From the NCBI GenBank assembly GCA_018376005.1, contig JAHACE010000027.1:1-6275 (forward strand): a stretch of DNA of 6,275 nucleotides, written 5' to 3'. The position numbers and the translations under genes are program-made. Positions 1 to 5,231 of this stretch are shown here, one piece after another (positions within the stretch are counted from its first letter, which is position 1; each line of letters starts with the position of its first letter). This DNA comes from Atopobium sp. (GTDB lineage: Bacteria; Actinomycetota; Coriobacteriia; Coriobacteriales; Atopobiaceae). The notes beneath the pieces are model-generated. The model was not told the origin of the DNA. It did not search any database and saw only the letters and a list, made by a program, of their open reading frames with translations.

Positions 1-279
1 GGAAATCCAATGCTCTTTATTCATGTGGTACGCAGGCAAATAACCATCTTGATGTAGAAGCATTTCCAGAAGAAATGGATCGTCTATTTTTACATTAACA
101 AGATTGTAGCGTTTGGATTCTTTCAAGCCTAGCTTTTTACCAGGTACATCAGCAACAAGCGCAAACCACTTATTATTGTGCGGGTGGCGTAAAACAGCAT
201 ACGTTGGAGCTGTCGAGAAGGGATAATCGGGGTTTATACCGTACTGATTTGCAATGTAATCAAACAGTTTTTCTCGCAT
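1..279 (-). CDS. MmcQ/YjbR-family protein, C-terminus cut by window edge
   Basis: Reading leftward from ATG at 279-277, 93 codons are open to the window edge. The protein shows the family hallmarks: an N-terminal helix (MREKLFDYIANQYG), then KWFALVADVP near residues 37-45, LGL near 50-52, LVNVKIDDP near 60-68, and the signature GYLPAYHMNKEHWIS at 79-93. Family members are about 110-120 residues, so roughly the last 20-30 are missing. They adopt a CyaY-like or double-wing fold and are often annotated as DNA-binding, but no biochemical role is established. The start is chosen because AGAGGGG (293-287) lies 7 nt upstream. An in-frame ATG at 300-298 would add seven residues but has no ribosome binding site. 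The gene is divergent from the phosphate operon, with 149 nt between the two starts. Family assignment is firm; function is not. Confidence 0.9.
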   Translation of the reverse strand, partial: MREKLFDYIANQYGINPDYPFSTAPTYAVLRHPHNNKWFALVADVPGKKLGLKESKRYNLVNVKIDDPFLLEMLLHQDGYLPAYHMNKEHWIS

Positions 280-376
280 AATCTTGCCCCTCTTTCTCAT
301 ATTTTATTACGTACAAGATGTCCTTTATAGTGAGTTAGAAATTGCTATTATCCTCAGTATATACGCCTTAAACAGC

Positions 377-382
377 TATACT
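377..382 (+). promoter_or_regulatory. possible -10 box for the phosphate operon
   Basis: TATACT sits 46 nt upstream of the ATG at 429 in the divergent intergenic region. No convincing -35 hexamer lies 16-18 nt upstream, so this rests on the -10 match alone. If it is used, transcription would begin around 388-390, which would exclude the GTG at 387 as a start codon. No PHO-box-like direct repeats were seen. Confidence 0.25.
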
Positions 383-416
383 AAATGTGTCTGTGTATGT
401 AATAAAAAGTCCAAGT

Positions 417-422
417 GAAGGG
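417..422 (+). promoter_or_regulatory. ribosome binding site deciding the DUF47 start
   Basis: GAAGGG lies 6 nt upstream of the ATG at 429. The longer open frame could begin at a GTG at 387, but nothing purine-rich precedes that codon. The site therefore favours a 207-residue product over a 221-residue one. Confidence 0.7.
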
Positions 423-428
423 CGTCAT

Positions 429-1052
429 ATGAGTCGTGTTTCTCGTAGAGAAGATGAGTTCTATAGCATGTTCTCTGAGTTTTCTGCACTGATTGTTTCT
501 ACAGCAAAACTGTTTGTCTCTTACATGGAGTCATTCCCAAGTTCAGAAGATTATGAAGTTCAGATTAAGAACTATGAGACGCTTTGTGATGACCAGGTAG
601 GAAAGATTATTTCCACCCTTAATACGTCTTTTATCACGCCATTTGATCGTGAGGACATCTCGCGTCTTGCCCTGCTTATGGACGAGATTGCAGACGGCAT
701 TGAGAGCGTTTCTGCTCATCTCAGCATGTATGACATTAAAGAGATGCGTCCAGAGGCTGTTCAGGTAGCTCATCTAATCCTGTTTGCCTCAGAGGAGCTA
801 CAGAAGGCTTTTGATCGTCTCCCTGATTATCACAAGGACGATTCGGTTATTCGTCACACACGCTCTGCAAATGAATACGAGGATCAGGGCGATGTTGTGT
901 ATCGTAACGCTCTGAGCTCTATCTTTAGGAATGTTGATGATCCAATTGAGGTTCTTAAGTGGAAGAGCCTTCTGGATAGACTTGAGTCAACCCTTGACGC
1001 TTGCAAGCATGTTGCAAACGCTGTTCAGAATGTCATCGTGAAAAATGGCTAG
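429..1052 (+). CDS. DUF47/PhoU-like protein, partner of the PiT permease
   Basis: The 207-residue soluble, mostly helical protein belongs to the DUF47 (PhoU_div) family, PhoU-like proteins usually encoded beside PiT phosphate permeases and thought to modulate them from the cytoplasm. Visible signs are the N-terminal REDEFYSMF (residues 7-15), the central helix turn with PFDREDISRL (71-80) and IADGIE (87-92), and the C-terminal NEYEDQGDVVYRNALSSIF (148-166) followed by DPIEVLKWKSLLDRLE (171-186) and a terminal helix with DACKHVANAV. These acidic helices correspond to the metal-binding positions of PhoU-type folds. Length is normal for the family (about 205-215). The start at 429 is chosen for its ribosome binding site and because homologues begin close to the REDEF motif. 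Its end overlaps the permease start by 8 bp, implying translational coupling. Its precise role in phosphate uptake is inferred from context. Confidence 0.9.
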   Translation: MSRVSRREDEFYSMFSEFSALIVSTAKLFVSYMESFPSSEDYEVQIKNYETLCDDQVGKIISTLNTSFITPFDREDISRLALLMDEIADGIESVSAHLSMYDIKEMRPEAVQVAHLILFASEELQKAFDRLPDYHKDDSVIRHTRSANEYEDQGDVVYRNALSSIFRNVDDPIEVLKWKSLLDRLESTLDACKHVANAVQNVIVKNG

Positions 1053-2040
1053 CATCTTGCTTATTGCGGTACTTGTTTCCGCTCTGATATTTGAGTTCAT
1101 CAACGGCTTCCACGACACCGCAAACGCTATTGCAACCACGGTGTATACCAAGGCTTTGCCTCTACGCACAGCAATTATCATGTCGGCTATCATGAACTTT
1201 ATCGGCGCGCTTATGAGCGAGAAGGTCGCTATGACCATTGCGTCTGGTCTGGTTGATATTCAGCTCCAGCTCTACGTTATTTTTGCTGCATTGATGGGCG
1301 CTATCATTTGGGACCTCTTTACCTGGTGGTTCTCAATTCCAAGTTCGTCTTCGCACGCGCTCATTGGCAGCCTTATTGGTGCAACCATCGTTTTTACCGG
1401 CAGCACAGGTCACATTCTTTGGGCGGGTGTCCTAGAGAAAGTTGTTATTCCTCTGTTTACCTCGCCACTTATTGGTATGGCCCTGGGCTACTTTATTATG
1501 AAGCTGGTATTTGAGATTTTTGCTGATTGGCCACCTAAAAAGGCAAACGGTCTTTTCCACCGTCTTCAGGTACTTTCAGCTGCGTTTATGGCATACAGCC
1601 ACGGCAATAATGACGCTCAGAAGACTATGGGAATCATCACGTTGGCGCTGGTTACCGCCGGTCTTCACGACCCTTCTACCGGCATCCCTCTGTGGGTCAA
1701 GCTGCTTTGCGCAACTACTATGGCGCTGGGCACCTCTATTGGCGGCGGCCGCATCATGCGTACCGTTGGCGACGGCGTTACTAAGCTCACGCCAGTTATT
1801 GGCTTTGTCGCCGAAACAAGTTCTACCGTTGCAATCGAGATCATGACCGCTCTTGGCGCTCCGGTCTCTACTACGCAGGTCATCACCACGTCCATCATGG
1901 GTGCAGGGTCTGCTCGTCGTCGCAGCTCCGTGCGCTGGGGCGTTGCGCGCAAGATTATTGCCGCTTGGTTTGTGACGCTGCCAGCCACTATGGCACTTGG
2001 CGGACTTATTGCATTTTTGACCAGCTTTGTTCTGGCATAA
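1045..2040 (+). CDS. pit: PiT-family inorganic phosphate permease
   Basis: The 331-residue polytopic membrane protein of the PiT family (TC 2.A.20) would import phosphate, probably as a metal-phosphate complex, using an ion gradient. The protein is an inverted duplication and both halves keep their signatures: GFHDTANAIATTV at residues 21-33 and SHGNNDAQKTMGII at 185-198, where the Asp/Asn residues are the expected substrate and ion ligands. Each half also carries its second motif, PSSSSHALIGSLIGA at 99-113 and GAPVSTTQVITTSIMGAG at 271-288. About ten hydrophobic segments are visible. The length matches short bacterial Pit proteins rather than the roughly 500-residue E. coli PitA type. The start ATG lies inside the end of the DUF47 gene and has only a weak ribosome binding site, so translation is likely coupled to the upstream gene. 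Nothing is missing or disrupted. Confidence 0.95.
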   Translation: MASILLIAVLVSALIFEFINGFHDTANAIATTVYTKALPLRTAIIMSAIMNFIGALMSEKVAMTIASGLVDIQLQLYVIFAALMGAIIWDLFTWWFSIPSSSSHALIGSLIGATIVFTGSTGHILWAGVLEKVVIPLFTSPLIGMALGYFIMKLVFEIFADWPPKKANGLFHRLQVLSAAFMAYSHGNNDAQKTMGIITLALVTAGLHDPSTGIPLWVKLLCATTMALGTSIGGGRIMRTVGDGVTKLTPVIGFVAETSSTVAIEIMTALGAPVSTTQVITTSIMGAGSARRRSSVRWGVARKIIAAWFVTLPATMALGGLIAFLTSFVLA

Positions 2041-2043
2041 CCT

Positions 2044-2727
2044 ATGCTTAACGTTGTACTGGTAGAGCCCGAGATTCCCGCAAACACGGGAAACATTGGT
2101 CGTACCTGCGTGGTTAGTGGAACTCATCTGCATTTGGTGGGCCCGTTGGGCTTCTCGCTTGATGACAAAAGCCTCAAACGAGCAGGTATGGCTTATTGGC
2201 AAAGCCTTAATGTTTCTGTCTACGATAACTGGGATCAATTTCTGAAGAAGAACGGTCTGGTCCAAGTATCTGATACACCTGCTACGGACGCTGCACACGA
2301 CGCTGTTGCCGCGGTCGACGACACCTCCGCAACCGGCAGGTCCCCGCTGCACTTCCTCACCAAGAAAGCTAAGAAGACCTATACTCAGGCAACGTATTGC
2401 GATGGAGATTACCTCATCTTTGGCAAAGAAAGCCTGGGATTGTCCGAGGAACTCCTGGCACAGCATGCTGACGAGTGCGAGAGAATTCCAATGTTGGAAG
2501 ATTCTGCCAGCCTGGTCAACCGCGAGGACTGGAGCCAGAAGCACGACGCGCTTGATGGTGATGACCAATACGCTCATCCAGCGCTTTTGCAGCAGGATAT
2601 CTGCGGAAACTTTATTGATCCAAACGAGTTCTCGGTCAGTGCGCTTAACGTTTCAAACGCCGCTGCCATTGTGTTGTACGAGGCACTGAGGCAGATTGGT
2701 TTTCCGGGAATGGACGCTGGTAAGTAG
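2044..2727 (+). CDS. trmL: tRNA (cytidine/uridine-34-2'-O)-methyltransferase, TrmL-like, with insertions
   Basis: This SPOUT-superfamily methyltransferase is predicted to methylate the ribose of the wobble nucleotide in certain leucine tRNAs using S-adenosylmethionine. The N-terminus is classical: VLVEPEIPANTGNIGRTC at residues 5-22, HLVGPLGFSLDDKSLKRAG at 30-48 and YW at 51-52. The SAM-site loop GDYLIFGKESLGL is at 121-133, RIPM at 147-150, and the knot-closing LNVSNAAAIVLYEALRQIG at 201-219. At 227 residues it is far longer than the usual 155-170. The excess lies in two places: an Ala/Asp-rich stretch at about 71-99, and about 40 residues at 155-198 between RIPM and LNVSNA, a join that is normally only a few residues long. 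The start lies 3 nt after the permease stop without a clear ribosome binding site, so it probably depends on reinitiation. It is likely cotranscribed with the phosphate genes but functionally unrelated. Confidence 0.9.
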   Translation: MLNVVLVEPEIPANTGNIGRTCVVSGTHLHLVGPLGFSLDDKSLKRAGMAYWQSLNVSVYDNWDQFLKKNGLVQVSDTPATDAAHDAVAAVDDTSATGRSPLHFLTKKAKKTYTQATYCDGDYLIFGKESLGLSEELLAQHADECERIPMLEDSASLVNREDWSQKHDALDGDDQYAHPALLQQDICGNFIDPNEFSVSALNVSNAAAIVLYEALRQIGFPGMDAGK

Positions 2728-2754
2728 CGGCTCCTATTTGATGAATCTACCAGC
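2716..2754. repeat. short inverted repeat between convergent genes
   Basis: GCTGGTA (2716-2722) and TACCAGC (2748-2754) form a perfect 7-bp inverted repeat with a 25-nt loop. It spans the end of the methyltransferase gene and the gap before the TraX remnant. It could act as a weak bidirectional terminator for the convergent genes, but no T-run follows on either strand and the loop is long. Confidence 0.2.
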
Positions 2755-2759
2755 AAATC

Positions 2760-3533
2760 TTATCGACTCATGAAGTAGGAGATAAGGTAGAGAATGTAGA
2801 TGTGAGCTGGATAGAAGAGGTAGAAGAAGTACTTGGAGCCTTTGCCGCGCTCGCCGTTGTATAGCATGATTGGAATAATCGCAAAGACCATCATCCACTC
2901 GTAGTTGGTGGTAAAGAGGTTATTGAGCGTTCCACCAGTTGTAATAGCTGCTGCTAGAGCAATAACAACGCACTGAGCCCACTTGAACCTGCGAACAAGG
3001 TACATATCAACACAGAGAGCGACAGCAAGAATTCCGCCGCCGCCGCCGTTGTAGGATGGAATCATAATTGCAATGCGTACCAGCAAGAGGTCTTGAGTAA
3101 GCATGGCAATAATAGGCAGGAACATGGTCACTGCGGGCAGTAAAAGAATGATGGCAGCAGGGATGAACTTGTCCTTTTGAGTTTCTCGATACCGCACATG
3201 GCCACAGCTGCCGTAAACATGGTGCAGAATGCGTTATTAGTTAGAACCACGTCATCCATGTTAAACAGAAGCATGATGGCCGTGTTTGCAACGCCCATGA
3301 GGACAGATGCAATACCAAGTCTGAGCAGGTATTTTGTTCTACTGTGTGTGTAGTGAAAACCCTCTGAACAGAGGAAAAGAAAGATAGGAAGAACAGACCT
3401 TCCCAGCATATTCATCCAAGTTAAATCAAATCCACTCGATAAATAAACATCTGGTGGATATGGTCTAGAACCATCAGGACTATGGCCAGAACTTTAGCTG
3501 AGTTTCTGTGATTCCAAATATAGGCTTAAATAT
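2760..3533 (-). pseudogene. TraX-family membrane protein, broken by three frameshifts
   Basis: The fragments, read leftward in three frames, rebuild one TraX-family protein of about 250 residues. Fragment 1 (about 3533-3492) gives KPIFGITETQLK. Fragment 2 (from 3492 to about 3440) gives VLAIVLMVLDHIHQMF, the family's first membrane helix with its DHI signature. Fragment 3 (about 3435-3176) gives GFDLTWMNMLGRSVLPIF, then FLCSEGFHYTHSRTKYLLRL and VVLTNNAFCTMF. Fragment 4 (3176-2760) carries the remaining helices and the typical ending YNGERGKGSKYFFYLFYPAH. Each junction needs one added base, and all three shifts run in the same direction, so the last frame equals the first. The junctions lie at an A run (3492-3495), in an A/T-rich stretch (about 3435-3450) and at an AAAA run (3175-3178). 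No good start codon remains: GAGGAG at 3543-3538 is followed by ATA at 3533-3531. The family is named after TraX, which acetylates F-pilin, but chromosomal members have no established role. Confidence 0.85.
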
Positions 3534-3672
3534 AAGGCTCCTCAAACGAGGCGAAAATAACAATAGACTATAGATGTTATTTTACAAGGTAAGAAGGAAG
3601 TGGTAGGTATAATCTGTTATGAGCGTGAATAAGGAATTAAATTAATCGTGACTTTGTCTTATAGGAGTCAAC
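3534..3672. other. intergenic stretch with no gene seen
   Basis: Only very short open frames occur on either strand. A TATAAT hexamer at 3608-3613 on the plus strand has no -35 at proper distance and no gene downstream. This stretch is the transition from the TraX remnant to the A+T-rich defence block. Confidence 0.6.
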
Positions 3673-3681
3673 CTATAGTCT
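3565..3681. repeat. 9-bp inverted repeat flanking the gap beside abiH
   Basis: AGACTATAG at 3565-3573 and CTATAGTCT at 3673-3681 are perfect reverse complements 99 nt apart. The right copy contains the stop codon of the AbiH gene. A second small palindrome, TATAGG-AGTCAA-CCTATA at 3660-3677, overlaps the right copy. No T-run follows on either strand, so neither reads as a standard terminator. Chance is possible in such A+T-rich DNA. Confidence 0.3.
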
Positions 3682-4836
3682 CTTCTTCTCTAATCCCAAA
3701 AAATAGGTGTCATTATTTTCAAATAATACAACATGAATTTTATTACGAATCACTTCTTTATCATCATCACTTGAATGTTTATGTCTTATGCAACTGTCAA
3801 TAAAATTATCTTTAACTTTGTCAATCTGGCTGACATCATTTGTATTCTGGACTTTATAGTAAATGATGAGTTCGGCATCACAATTTTTCCCACTTTCATT
3901 GTTCGCCTTGGGAAGAAGTGCATCAAAGATATTATCAAACCACCATGCATCGGTTTTTCCTAAAGACATGCCGTATATAATAAATAGCTCCGCCTCTTCT
4001 ATATAAGATTTATATTTAATATTATTTTGTGCCCAATAACTTTTGATGAAGGTCCTCTTTAATCCAGACGAATCATCGTAGTTATTTTCGTCAAGATCTG
4101 TACCGAAAATTATTGACTTTGGTATAAATTGCTGTCCATGTGGATGGATAATGTCGCAATTGAAGTATGAAGAACAGTTTTGCTCATTTCTCCAACCAGG
4201 CACGTAATAATTAAATAAGAAATTACGATCAACGGTTTTATAAGGATGAGGAATAAATTGCGTTTGGTAAGGATTAACAAAGTTATCTAACAAGAATGTA
4301 TAATTGAAGTTAAAGATAACAAAATTGAATAAATCATTGTGTCCAATATTTTTTGCGAAAGAATAGTCATTGTAAAAATTAGTAAGATCTTTAGAAAAAT
4401 TTGCAAAAGTTTGCTGAAAGTATGGGATTTTACAGGCGTCTTCATCAATTTCGACTAATAATGAAGTGTCAATTAATTCATTTAGATAACGAGAAAAATA
4501 TTCTTGAAATGATTCAACGTTCTCACTTAGTTGTTTAATGTCAATACTATGTTCCTGAAGCAATAAGCTATGTATAATATTTTCAAAATCGCTCCAATTA
4601 GCTTTGTCTCTTCTTCGTTCTTCTTTCATTTTTTCATATATAAGATTATCTTGGGCTGGGAGTCCTAAAAAAGTTATATAGTCAAAAAAATCTTTGTATG
4701 ATGTTGTCCTTTGAGGAAATTTATTAGATTTGTATTTATTCAGAATAGAAATATCAAACCCATTTCCAACAAAAATAGCTATATTATGCTGATGATTTAA
4801 ACCACGGTAATTATTTTTAGAGAATTTTTTAAACAT
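3673..4836 (-). CDS. abiH: AbiH-family abortive phage infection protein
   Basis: The 387-residue protein carries the AbiH family motifs in order: IAIFVGNGFDIS at residues 19-30 (nucleotide-binding-like glycine motif after the first strand), WSDFE at 81-85, FNFNYT at 175-180, HPHG at 231-234, IIFG at 242-245 and YGMSLGKTDAWWF at 288-300. The founder, from a lactococcal plasmid, blocks phage by abortive infection; its mechanism is unknown. The N-terminal GNGFD strand-loop resembles Rossmann or SIR2-like folds, but that link is inferred. About 18 residues precede the first motif, more than usual. The start at 4836 is supported by AAAGG (4848-4844) 7 nt upstream. It lies 65 nt downstream of the zinc-ribbon gene on the same strand, likely one transcript. 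The gene is far richer in A+T than its neighbours (one 60-nt line, 4321-4380, has 13 G/C, against 37 in line 1741-1800), suggesting horizontal acquisition. No signal peptide or membrane helix is seen. Confidence 0.88.
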   Translation of the reverse strand: MFKKFSKNNYRGLNHQHNIAIFVGNGFDISILNKYKSNKFPQRTTSYKDFFDYITFLGLPAQDNLIYEKMKEERRRDKANWSDFENIIHSLLLQEHSIDIKQLSENVESFQEYFSRYLNELIDTSLLVEIDEDACKIPYFQQTFANFSKDLTNFYNDYSFAKNIGHNDLFNFVIFNFNYTFLLDNFVNPYQTQFIPHPYKTVDRNFLFNYYVPGWRNEQNCSSYFNCDIIHPHGQQFIPKSIIFGTDLDENNYDDSSGLKRTFIKSYWAQNNIKYKSYIEEAELFIIYGMSLGKTDAWWFDNIFDALLPKANNESGKNCDAELIIYYKVQNTNDVSQIDKVKDNFIDSCIRHKHSSDDDKEVIRNKIHVVLFENNDTYFLGLEKKRL

Positions 4837-4843
4837 GGTAGTG

Positions 4844-4848
4844 CCTTT
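4844..4848 (-). promoter_or_regulatory. ribosome binding site of the AbiH gene
   Basis: AAAGG on the minus strand sits 7 nt before the ATG at 4836-4834. Independent initiation here means the AbiH gene does not rely on coupling to the zinc-ribbon gene upstream. Confidence 0.6.
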
Positions 4849-4901
4849 CGCTGTAAACCATTGTCTATTTAAAAATTCTTAGAGGTGTGTACTAATTAAA
4901 A

Positions 4902-5099
4902 CTAGAAGTGATCTCTAATTGGTTTGCCGTCTTTATCTAGCTTATATGATGAAATATTTTGACTTGTCATTTTAGAAAATCCGACTTCACCGCAATAAGG
5001 ACAAACTGCAGATTCCCTGTCCTTTCCACCAGGGTAAACAGTTCCCCAGATTTCGTAAGCATATTTCATTCCACATTTCTTACAGGTGATAATAGTCAT
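4902..5099 (-). CDS. small zinc-ribbon protein of unknown function
   Basis: The 65-residue cytoplasmic protein has two cysteine pairs, CKKC at residues 6-9 and CPYC at 33-36, a typical zinc-ribbon spacing, with YPGGKDRE between them and a polar tail with TSQNISSYKLDKDGKP. The fold call rests on the cysteines; I do not recognise a named family and assign no function. Base composition matches the adjoining AbiH gene, 65 nt downstream on the same strand, so the two probably arrived together and share a transcript. The ATG overlaps the TGA of a tiny upstream frame (ATGA arrangement), and GGAAGAAG lies about 10 nt upstream as a loose ribosome binding site. It could be an accessory or regulator of AbiH, or an independent cargo gene. 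Confidence 0.75.
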   Translation of the reverse strand: MTIITCKKCGMKYAYEIWGTVYPGGKDRESAVCPYCGEVGFSKMTSQNISSYKLDKDGKPIRDHF

Positions 5100-5170
5100 A
5101 AAATACCAACTTCTTCCAGCCCTAATTTCATAGTTAATAATTGCAAGTTTTCAGTATCAACTAAAAGCTT
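5096..5170 (-). other. tiny reading frame overlapping the zinc-ribbon start
   Basis: An open frame follows the TAA at 5173-5171 and ends at TGA 5098-5096, one base into the zinc-ribbon start codon. From its only ATG (5131-5129) it encodes 11 residues, MKLGLEEVGIL. Without a start it reads KLLVDTENLQLLT before that. No clear ribosome binding site precedes the ATG. It may be a leader peptide coupled to the zinc-ribbon gene, the stump of a lost upstream gene, or chance. Confidence 0.3.
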
Positions 5171-5231
5171 TTATTACTAGAAGGTTGTTATGTCTAATGT
5201 CATATAAGACTAATGTTTTGATATTTTCATT

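Noticed and set aside
1576..2577. Long minus-strand open frame across the permease and trmL genes (about 333 codons)
   Set aside because: It is antisense to two genes with strong family motifs and its translation shows no recognisable domain.
3041..3052. CCG trinucleotide repeat (about four units) as a microsatellite
   Set aside because: It encodes the Gly run (NGGGGG) of the TraX remnant and is too short to call a variable repeat from one sequence.
3608..3677. TATAAT at 3608-3613 followed by the palindrome 3660-3677 as a small RNA antisense to the end of the AbiH gene
   Set aside because: No -35 lies at suitable distance and no T-run follows the palindrome, so neither promoter nor terminator is convincing.
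3565..5217. Imperfect direct repeat AGACTA-(TAG)-ATGTT at 3565-3578 and AGACTAATGTT at 5207-5217 as possible target duplication of the islet
   Set aside because: Only six plus five bases match with a three-base gap, which is expected by chance in such A+T-rich DNA, and there is no integrase or transposase.
5185..5220. Repeated CTAATGT and a GTCT/AGAC pair after the surface-protein stop as terminator
   Set aside because: The stem would be only four base pairs with an A+T-rich loop and no T-run.
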